DNA from: Monoraphidium neglectum
Lineage: Eukaryota > Chlorophyta > Chlorophyceae > Sphaeropleales > Selenastraceae
Assembly: GCF_000611645.1 (NCBI RefSeq)
Contig: NW_014013093.1
Coordinates: 10,964 to 26,048 of the forward strand
Reading direction: 5' to 3'
DNA length: 15,085 bases
The position numbers and the translations under genes were made by a program. Position 1 is the first letter of the stretch. Every line of letters begins with the position of its first letter. Below the pieces are notes generated by a model. The model was not told where the DNA came from. It saw only the letters and a list, made by a program, of their open reading frames with translations, and ran no database searches. Shown here in pieces: positions 1 through 7,869 of the stretch.

Positions 1-234
1 CGGGTGGGCAGGCGCGGGGCCGGCCGATCAAGGCGGTACGCTAGCCGCATGCTCACGCAGCAGCATTGACCCCTTGCGTGTGCTTGCTCTCTGGAAGAGG
101 GCGTCTCACTGCATGCAAGCACAGGTGGATGGTTGGGGCAGCGTGGTGGCGACGCCGACGACCAGCGTGGCCGGAATGATGTGCAGTCCTGCCCCCTCAC
201 CCTGGCCACCCGTGGGCTCCCCCGCGCCCCGCAG
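1..234 (+). other. Intron (left part missing) of the kinase gene
   Basis: No protein-like stretch is seen here in any frame, and neither the glycine loop nor the VAVK lysine of a kinase appears. The stretch ends in a pyrimidine-rich run and the acceptor cccgcag|atc at 231-234, directly before the first recognisable kinase exon. It is therefore read as the 3' part of an intron whose donor is at or left of the window edge. A GT at 4-5 could be that donor, with only three exon bases visible. Confidence 0.6.
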
Positions 235-3019
235 ATCCTCAACACCCCCGGCGCCGGCGGGCCCGGCGCGACGCACGACAGCGGCTTCCCGCCCGCCGAG
301 GACGCCGGCGGCGACGAGGCCAGCTGGGACGAGCGGCGGCTGCGGGCGCTGAGCAAGGAGGTTGACATCCTGGCCAACCTGCGGCACCCCAACGTGGTGA
401 TGTTCCTGGGGGTGTGCCTGCGGCCGCCCTGCGTCGTCACAGAGTTCTGCGCCCTGGGTGAGCGGGCCGCGGTGGGCGCTGGCGTGGCATGGCCGCAATA
501 TCAGGCGCCGCAAACATGGCACAGGCTGCATCGGATGGATGCGCTTGGGCTATGGCACGCGTGATGCTCCAGGGGTTCAGGGAGCTGCGGAGGGAGGGTG
601 ACGCTGACCTTGTGCGCTCTGCCGCCACCTGCAACTCCAAATCAGGGTCTCTGTACGACGTGCTGAAGCGCGCGCGGCGGGACACCGGGTTTGCCGCGCG
701 CCTGACCTGGACGCGGCGCCTGCTGATGGCGCTGGATGCAGGTGTGCCTGGGGCAGCTCGAGAGGAGCGCCCCGACTGTGGCCCTGCCTCCGCGAACGCA
801 GCTGCTGTTGCACGCACAGGCCGTGCTTCCGGCACGGCGGGCAGCCCTGTGCGTCCGTCAGATGCGTCCGTCTCGTTCCGTCTCACGTCCCGCCAGGCAG
901 ACCCTGCTGCCTCACAGTCACTCCCTCCTCCATGACCCTGACTTTGTGTGTCCCACCCCTCCCCCCCTCCTCTCGCACCCACTATTCAACCCTGCGCAGC
1001 CAAGGGCATGCTGTACCTGCACTCGCATGAGCCGGTTGCCATCCTGCACCGCGACCTCAAGAGCCCCAACCTGCTGGTGGCCAAGGACTGGACAGTGCAG
1101 GTGGGGGCCCGAGGAACGCAGTGGCTGGGACCGACCGCAAGACCAGCGGCCTGGGCCTCTGCTGAGTCGCCTTGCATTTCTCGCAGTTGCATCATCGCTG
1201 CTTGTGTGGTGGTCAAGAGCAACGGACACAGTGCCCTTGCTGGGTGGGTGGCGCAAGAATGTCACGAGCATGCTACCGCAGCTCGTGCAGGCAGCCGAAG
1301 CCACGCTGTACGAGAAATTCCTTGCCCCCTGGCTTGCCGCGCAGGTGGGGGACTTCAACCTGAGCCGCTACATGAGCCGCGACCGCAGCTTCATCAAGAG
1401 CAACCTGGAGAACAACCCGCGCTGGTCAGCGCCAGAGGTCATCGTGGACGGCCGCTACAGCAAGGCGCGCGGCTTGTGGCGGGACCAGCAGGGAGGGCTT
1501 ATGGGTTGGTTCGGAAAGCACATGAAGCAACCTATGGGAATGTGTGCAGCAACGTGCTGTGGGCTTGCATGCTGTGTCCAGGGCGCATGCGTTGCACTGC
1601 CACTGGCTCAACCCAGCCATCTCCGCAGCACCGAGCCAGCCTCGATTTTTCATCTGTGCGTCACGCACCCCTCCTTGCCTCATGTTGCAGGAGGCGGATG
1701 TCTTTTCGTTCGGCGTGGTGCTGTGGGAGCTGCTCACGTGGGAGGTCAGCACGCTCTCCTTAGGGGGCGGGGCCGATCGGAGCGGGAACGGAAAGTGGGG
1801 GCGCCTGGCATGCGCCAATTGGGGGCTCTGCGCTCGAGGCATGCTTTGGACAGCTTGGCACCCGCGATCCCTCCCTGCGTTACCGCAGTCTCAACCCCTT
1901 TTGTCTCCCTGCAATCGCTGCGTGCAACCGCCACGCAACCACCGCCACCCCCCCAGGAGCCCTGGGAGCGCGAGGGCCTGAACTCCTATCAGATCATGAC
2001 GGCCCTCCCCCTGGGCCAGCGCCCCCTGGTGCCGCCCACGCCCGAGCTTCCGGGCCAGCTGGGGCCGGCTGCGGCGGTTTCGGATTACTGCCGGCTCTTG
2101 GAGGAGTGCTGGGACAGGTGCGGCCCGCCTCACAGGCTGGCGCCGGCACTTTGGGGTTGAGCCGGAGCAAGAGCGCACCGCATCGCAGCAGCATGCGGCT
2201 TGTATCTGCGTGCAGTCTTGCTAGGCACCGGCCAACTCGCGCCTGCGGCCCGCCGACTCTCCTGCCCGTCCGTCGCAGCAACGCGGCCGCGCGGCCGACC
2301 TTCCAAGCTGCCATCTCCCGCCTCAAAGCCATGCTGCTGCATGGCCGCGCCGCCACTGGCCCCGGCCCGCCGCGCATCACGTCCGCGGGCCGCCTGCTGC
2401 CGGCCGGCCTTGAGAGCAGCGAACCCTGCGGCCCCGACGCGGGGCCAGTGGCACGTGCCCCCGCAGAAGCGGGGCTGCCGCCGCCGCCGGTGGGGGGTCG
2501 CCACCGGCGCAGCGTGTCGGAGGCGGCCGCGCTCGCGCCGCTGCGGGGACCGCCTTGCACCGACGACGCCATTGCAGACCTGTTACAGCTTGACGGGGAT
2601 GACGGCGCAGATCCTGCCGCTGCCGCGGCGGGGCTCGCGTTGTGCAGCGGGCAGCGGGGCGCAGCCGGCGCGCCGCGCGATTTGCTGAGCGGTGACGGGC
2701 GGGAAGTGCCGCCGGCGGCCCTCCCGCCGCGCGCGGCGCCCACGGTGCTGCGTGCCTCCCCATTCGCTGCAGTCGCCTTCCCATCGGCGGTCGCTGCGGC
2801 GGTGGCCGGGAGCGGCGCTGAACCCGCTTGGACGTCGGCGACGGGCGCGGCCGCTGGTGCCCTGGCGCTGACACCTCCATACAGCAGTCGGGCTGGGAGC
2901 CAGTCGACCAGCAGTGCAGCCGGCGCGGCCCCTAGCGGCTCGTTTGCCGGCTCTTTGCGGCCGAGCAGAGGCTCTGAGTTAGATGATCAGCCGTTGGTCC
3001 GCCTTGATTCGGACCCAAC

Positions 3020-3091
<72 letters not shown>

Positions 3092-3317
3092 AGCACGGTC
3101 GGCAGTGCAGCAGCCCCACGTACCGTGGAACTCCCCGTTCGCAGCAGCGGCGGAGCAGGCCTCACCCTGGGACGCAGCGGCAACGGCTGCGGGAGCGTTG
3201 ACGGCTTCACAGCCAGAGCCCCCAGTCGTCATGGGTGCCCTCCCTGCTCCGCCTGCTGCCTCCAGAGTGGCAGTCGCGCCAACCACCAAGCTGGTCAGCC
3301 CCTTCGCGGCGGTGTGA
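235..3317 (+). CDS. RAF-like/TKL serine-threonine protein kinase with polyQ tail, 5' partial
   Basis: Seven exons: 235-457, 646-741, 1000-1100, 1345-1464, 1691-1744, 1957-2117, 2279-3317 (1794 nt, 597 residues plus TGA). All junction phases agree. In order it shows the alpha-C Glu (LSKEVDIL, E42), threonine gatekeeper (VVTEF, T69), catalytic loop HRDLKSPN (123-130, D125), metal-binding DFN (143-145, in place of DFG), RWSAPE (166-171), DVFSFGVVLWE (from 183) and RPTF (257-260). HRDLKSPN, RWSAPE and RPTF place it with TKL/RAF-like MAPKKK kinases; it should phosphorylate Ser/Thr on proteins in a signalling cascade. The ATP-binding glycine loop and beta-3 Lys lie left of the window. About 30 Gly/Pro/acidic residues separate beta-3 from alpha-C. 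Residues 265-597 are an Ala/Pro/Ser-rich tail with 22 Gln (501-522) and three SPFAA motifs, the last at the C-terminus. The substrate is unknown. The kinase call is firm; the exact subfamily is not. Confidence 0.88.
1465..1690 (+). other. Probable GC-AG intron in the kinase gene
   Basis: The exon ending DGRYSK must join EADVFSFG for the kinase fold to be continuous, and both ends are phase 0. The only donor at that point is aag|GCGCGC at 1465-1466; the acceptor is ttgcag at 1685-1690. No nearby GT keeps the frame except 1444-1445, which would delete seven conserved residues. A sequencing error or a shortened isoform cannot be excluded. Confidence 0.6.
3024..3089 (+). repeat. (CAG)22 run coding for polyglutamine
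   Basis: Twenty-two uninterrupted CAG codons in the kinase tail, between DPTE and PARSAV, read as Gln 501-522. The absence of CAA interruptions suggests recent or ongoing length change. Confidence 0.97.
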
Positions 3318-3476
3318 TCGCTTCTTCAGCGTTTGGGAAATGTTTTGCTCACAGTCATGGGGGGGATGTTTGTGCTCACACCCATGCATGCACGTGACAC
3401 TAGCGCTTGATGCTACCGCCATCAAACCGATGTGCTTGTATGCGTTCAAGATACGCATCCATGGCTGCACTGCTCG

Positions 3477-3481
3477 TTACA
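3477..3481 (-). terminator. Putative poly(A) signal TGTAA (minus strand), ARM-MYND gene
   Basis: TTACA on the plus strand is TGTAA on the minus strand. It is the first such site after the ARM-MYND stop, about 585 bases downstream, and lies inside the predicted 3' UTR of the opposing kinase gene. A different signal closer to the stop is possible. Confidence 0.4.
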
Positions 3482-3848
3482 TATCTAGATGTCTGACCAA
3501 GGCGAAGATGTATGCATTGTTTTTGTTTTCTATGCCGCATGCCTGCAGCGCCTGGCACAGGCCACATCTAGCAGCAATGAGTCATGCTAGAGCGAATTAC
3601 TCAGAGATACAACCATCATGCGACTACTCCGCAGCACCTTTCACGCAGGGAACCATCCTGCCACCCATTACGTGCCGCTCTTGCACTGCAACACGTGCGC
3701 GGCACAGCACTTCGCCAGGATTTCTCATAGTGCGGTGGCCTACAAGCGCATGTTCAGCACGCCGACCCGCGAGCGCGTGCCGCCACAAAAATGAAGGCTC
3801 GCCGTGTTTTTTTCAATCTTTTTATGAAACTGTGCTCATCGTGTTTGT

Positions 3849-3853
3849 TGTAA
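3849..3853 (+). terminator. Putative poly(A) signal TGTAA, kinase gene
   Basis: First TGTAA on the plus strand after the kinase stop, giving a 3' UTR of about 540 bases. TGTAA is the usual chlorophyte polyadenylation signal; cleavage is expected 10-20 bases downstream. Confidence 0.55.
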
Positions 3854-4064
3854 ATAGGGTTTATGCAAGCTTAGTATGCAAATGCTCTAACCACAGACAC
3901 GCAGGTAAAGTTGTGCACGCTCATGAGTCGCTTGGCACTCTTGAATATAGTGCTACATATGTCTACACCGAGGAGTCAGTCCAGAACCGGCGAGTCATGC
4001 GCAGTGGATGAGGCATGCTGGGTAGTGCATGCATAATCGGCAAGTGGTGCAATTAACCCCCGCT

Positions 4065-7000
4065 TCAACCGCCGCGGCTCTCTCCGCGCCGAGCCGCCCG
4101 GTCGCGCTGAGCGGACGCCAGTGCCTCCTGCACGGGCCTGCACTCGCGGCCGTGCTGCCTCTCCACCCAGTCGACGCGCGCGCACTCTGTGCTGCAGTAC
4201 TTGACCCTGCGGCAGCCACTGCACGACAGCGCGTTGGGTTGGCAGATGCGGGATGGGTGTCGGCTGGGGGGGCCAGAGCAGCGGGCCAGACACAAAGTCA
4301 TGGAGGGCATTCAGAAGTCTGAATTGAACATTTACATACGGCAACGCGCCCATTCCATGACAAGGGTAGACAACCAAGATGCAGGGCGTGCCAATGCTGG
4401 AATTCGGCATCACTCACGCGCAGGACCGCAGCTTTGCGACCTCCTCTGAAGTCTTTGAGCACACTGCACATGCTGCAGGGGCACCCTCGCGGCGCTGCTG
4501 TCGGCTCCTGGCCACAACCGCCTCTGAAAGGTGCTGCGCCAGCCCACTCTTCTGTCCTGGCTGCAGTGGGGCCTCAGTTGGCCCAACGCCGTCTGAGGTT
4601 GATGCCGCTGCCCCGGGCGGTGTGCCTCCCTCGCCATGTGTCGTCTCTGACTGGGCAGGGGCGGGCTTGCAGCTGACCTTGTGGCGAGGCCAATCGCTCT
4701 TGTGATGCTCCAAGGAGCAATAGTAGACCTGATTGTCGCAAGTGTGAGCATGTGTGTGTGTGTGGGGGGGGGGGGGGTGGGTGTGGGTGTGTGCGGGCGT
4801 GTGTGCATGTGTGTGTGCTCGCGCGCGTGTGTGTATGGAGTGCGCTCTGGCAATGCAATAACGGTTTCAAAATCAAGCAGTTTTTAATAAGCCAGACTGG
4901 AATGGTGGGCCAGTGATACAACTGCCACCCTGCTATCCACTGCTATTCAACACTCACCCCTCGGCACCGTCCGCAGCGATCCAGCCGTCCGGCGGTGGCC
5001 CCGCACAGGGCGCACGCCCGCGGCTTTGGCTGTGCTGCCCGCCGCTCCCGCAGCCTGTCCAGCAGCCTCTCGGCCGCCTCGTAGTCGTCCGACGTCAGGC
5101 CCCTGCCCACCTCGAACAGCCGCGGCAGCCGCGAGTCCATGAGGCCCTCGACCGCCGCCTCTAGGCCGTGGCAGGTTGCCAGCAGAGCGTCGCATGCCGC
5201 CGCCCCGTCAGCGCCTCGGGCAGCCGTGATCGAGTCGAGCGCCTCAAGCAGCCCGCTTGCCCCGAAAACTGCGTGGAGCTCAAATTGCTCGACGAAGCCG
5301 CGGCTGCGGTTGCTGCCGCCGACACTGCCATCGAGGACCGCGGCAGCGATCGCATGCAGTGCGCGCCCGGCGGCCGCCAGCATGGGCGGGCGCGTGATCG
5401 CGCGCAGCAGCTCGAGCGACGCGGCGTCGGCCAAGTGTGACAGCAAGCTCGCCCCAGCCGTGCAGCGCCATGTTTCAGGGAGTGCAAGGGCACCAGGCTC
5501 AGCCAGTGAGACGAGCTGCTGCTCAATGCAGAGCAGCAGCTCGGGCGACGCAGCGGCAATAGACACAAAGGAAGCCGCCGCGCCGGGGTCCACCGACAGC
5601 AGCGCGCCGACGGCCGCCATGACCTGCGCGGCCGCGTGTGTGCGTGCCGCGCCCTCCCGCTGCAGCACCGACGCGCACGCGGCGAGCGTCTCCTGGGACG
5701 TGCGCGTGTCCAGGTTTTGGATGCCACACGCGCTCAGGGACAAGAGGGCGGCCGCCGCGCCATCTCTGGCCCTTTCCGAATCGAGGGTCAGGAGCCAGGC
5801 CAGCTCTGGCAGCGCCTGCGCCGCCTCCAGCCTGGGCAGTGACGTCCCTACGGACAGCGGCGCAGCAGCCGCGGCGCCAACAATGAGCGCCGCGCTGCCA
5901 AGGGCGCCGAAGCGGAGGGCCGCCGCACCGCCACCCTGGGAGCTGGCGGCCTTGGCTTTTTTGATGTACCCGGCTGCGACTGCAATAGCGGCGCGCGCGT
6001 TGGCGCTGTGCATGACAGTGCCAGCGACATCTCTGTGCTCAGAGTCGAAGAGGCTGCTCAGAAACAAGAGGACCTGTTGCACCCGCCAGCCCTTGGCGTC
6101 TTCTGAAAGCTCGAAAGGCATCGCCGCCGCGTCCACCGCTGCTTTCAAGAGGCGCTCGTCGGCGGCGAGGCGCAAAGCAACAGATTGCCGCGCGGCGCTG
6201 AATAGGGCCATCCCTCGAAAGCAGACAGCCTGAGCGCCGCCAATAGGCCAGGTGCGGGATGCAGCTGCGACCATTAGGCTCACGAAGTCTTCTGGGCTGA
6301 GGAGTGTTGTGTGGGGAGGAGCGCACGGACCGCAGAGGCTGCTTAGCAACCTTGTTGGCATTGCTCTCAAGACAGGTGGTGGCGCAGCGCAACTGCAGTG
6401 CATCTAAATTTCCAAGCTCTGCTGCACTCGCGCTGAGCCATCGGGCAGGCATCCCGCTTGAAATGCACTGTGCAGGTTGGGACTATCCTGGCCCACCTGT
6501 CCAAGATCGCCATCAGGTCGTCAATGCCACCGGGCTGGCGGTAGTCTTTGACCTCCGCAATGGCCGAGATCGTGGTGCAGCAGGACTCCACGATCGCCAC
6601 CTTGTCGTGCCAGCGGCGCAGGCAGGCGGCAACGGCCGACAGGAAGCCGGGCGTCTGGGCGAGCTGGAGTGGGGGAGGGGATGGGGCTGGTGCAAGTGTG
6701 TCGCGCCCTGGCGCCCGTTCCTGCGCGAGAGCGCGCAAGCGGACAGCGTGCGCCCACGCTGCGCGTTGTGACGTTTGCACCCTCGCGGCCGCGCTCCCCT
6801 GGGCCTCGAACCTGGTGCTTCCTGACAGGGTCGGGGTCTCTGGCCGGCACACCCATCACGCCGTTTGAGAAGGTCGCCGCCATAGCCGCAACAAACTCGG
6901 CGGTGCCGGCACTGGCCGCTTCTCGCAGCAGCGCTAGCAGCTGAGCAACCGTGCTGGGTCGAAGAGCGACGTTGGGCGTGCGGTTGCACGCATCGCCGAA

Positions 7001-7102
7001 CTCCTGCAGGCGGCGAAGAGCCTCGATCCGCGTCGCTTGCGAGTCCGGTGACATACGCACACTCTCGTGGAAGGCCATGCAGCTGTCAAAGGCGGCCTCC
7101 AT
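4065..7102 (-). CDS. Armadillo-like helical protein with two C-terminal MYND zinc fingers
   Basis: Five exons read right to left: 7102-6860, 6663-6497, 6296-4958, 4728-4418, 4218-4065 (737 residues, phases agree). Residues 1 to about 560 are Ala/Leu-rich amphipathic helices of ARM/HEAT type. MYND 1 (565-603) has ligands C565, C568, C578, C581, C587, H591, H599, C603; MYND 2 (670-713) has C670, C673, C686, C689, C695, C699, H709, C713. A loose linker of about 66 residues separates them. MYND fingers bind zinc and usually mediate protein-protein contacts; there is no SET domain, so this is not a SMYD methyltransferase. The start was chosen as the first in-frame ATG (gccATGg); the frame stays open upstream to about 7363 without an ATG. 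Two exon edges are ambiguous: the first exon may end at 6851, and the third may start at 6338 or 6392, all in phase. No specific cellular role can be assigned. Confidence 0.85.
4729..4957 (-). other. Intron splitting MYND finger 1, filled with GT/G repeats
   Basis: Donor GTGAGT at 4957-4952 and acceptor caatcag ending at 4729 join CGRCRG to VYYCSLEH in phase 0, completing the first MYND finger. Most of the intron is simple sequence; the G run forms a C-rich tract on the transcribed sense strand upstream of the acceptor. Confidence 0.85.
4741..4837 (+). repeat. TG microsatellite with a G run of about 14
   Basis: Alternating (TG)n, an uninterrupted G tract at about 4764-4777, then GGGTGTGGG and further TG/CG alternation. 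It lies wholly inside the third intron of the ARM-MYND gene. Confidence 0.93.
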
Positions 7103-7111
7103 GGCAGGCTG

Positions 7112-7113
<2 letters not shown>

Positions 7114-7176
<63 letters not shown>
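7114..7176 (-). repeat. (CAG)21 run just upstream of the ARM-MYND start codon
   Basis: Twenty-one CTG units on the plus strand, CAG in the sense of the ARM-MYND transcript, ending 11 bases before the ATG at 7102. No upstream in-frame ATG exists before a stop at about 7364-7366, so the run is most simply 5' UTR. If translated from a non-AUG start or an upstream exon it would give polyalanine. Confidence 0.93.
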
Positions 7177-7180
<4 letters not shown>

Positions 7181-7601
7181 TGCCGCTCTGCTGCTGACTC
7201 TGCTGGCGCTACTAGGCACGAGGCACCAGTAAAGGCCCCTTGTGCACAGTTCCTGGACGCATCCGACCTCTAAGCAAACATCTGAACCAGCTCCAAGTGC
7301 CGCTCGTGAGCAGGTGGTTGGTGGTCGCAGCTCATGCAGCGAGGCTCTCGAATCGATCGCGAGTCACGAAACCCAGCACTTGTAGGATATTGTGGTAAAC
7401 CCTCGTCAAAAAAGACAAGGTATACCGCAGAATACTGTTCAGGGTTCACTGGAGCCCAATGGCACACCGTGATTACAAAGTTCATCAGGCTGCCCACCTG
7501 TGATGCCAGCTGCTCCCACCCTCATGGCTGGTTGTGCCGCACACAACAACGTCCTGCCTTGTCCCAGCATTCTGGACTCGCAGTCATGTCAGCATACTCT
7601 C

Positions 7602-7606
7602 TTACA
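7602..7606 (-). terminator. Putative poly(A) signal TGTAA (minus strand), ZC3H3-like gene
   Basis: TTACA on the plus strand, the first minus-strand TGTAA after the stop at 7870, giving a 3' UTR of about 270 bases. A second copy at 7473-7477 could be used instead. Confidence 0.5.
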
Positions 7607-7869
7607 GGCACACTTCGCAAGTATGCAAAGCAGGTTTGCGGGCACAGGAGAGTGCAAGGGCCACTGGGTGCATGCGGGCGACGCTAAGTCCTGTGAGTTC
7701 CAGCGCATATTGCAGCGCTCACTGGAAGCTTGGACACACTTTCTGTAGGGGAATCAGACCGTCACCGCTGATTGGGACACAGCCTGCAGGTAACAGCTGC
7801 TCTGCCTGTTGCACGCTACTCACCTGGGCCCTGCCTAAATCGCCAGCCCCTTGACTGCCAACAGCCTTA

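Larger units (their letters stand above)
3318..4064. other. Convergent 3' UTR region between the kinase and ARM-MYND genes
   Basis: Non-coding sequence, less GC-rich than the flanking exons. It should hold the 3' UTRs of the plus-strand kinase gene and the minus-strand ARM-MYND gene. Each strand has one suitable TGTAA signal, and they are placed so that the two UTRs would overlap over roughly 3470-3865. The open frames here have no recognisable domain and a base composition unlike the exons. Confidence 0.65.
7103..7869 (-). promoter_or_regulatory. Intergenic region: 3' UTR of ZC3H3-like gene, then promoter and 5' UTR of ARM-MYND gene
   Basis: No convincing coding frame. The left end holds the CAG run and presumed 5' leader of the ARM-MYND gene. 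The right end holds the 3' UTR of the ZC3H3-like gene, with TGTAA signals at 7606-7602 and 7477-7473. The promoter should lie at roughly 7180-7470, which is more AT-rich than the flanking exons; I see no clear TATA box. Confidence 0.55.

Noticed and set aside
74..352. Kinase N-lobe exon at the left edge
   Set aside because: No frame left of 235 shows a glycine loop or a VAVK-type lysine; the stretch ends as a normal intron acceptor.
3235..4011. Plus-strand open frame of 258 codons after the kinase
   Set aside because: Lies in the 3' UTR and runs opposite the adjacent gene's end; low third-position GC and no domain.
4065..5010. SMYD-type SET-MYND methyltransferase
   Set aside because: Two MYND fingers are present, but none of the SET motifs appears anywhere in the 737-residue model.
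5139..6233. Long plus-strand open frame (364 codons) opposite the ARM-MYND gene
   Set aside because: It is an antisense shadow of a GC-rich exon. The minus strand has helical-repeat character, MYND continuity and matching splice phases; the plus frame has no domain.
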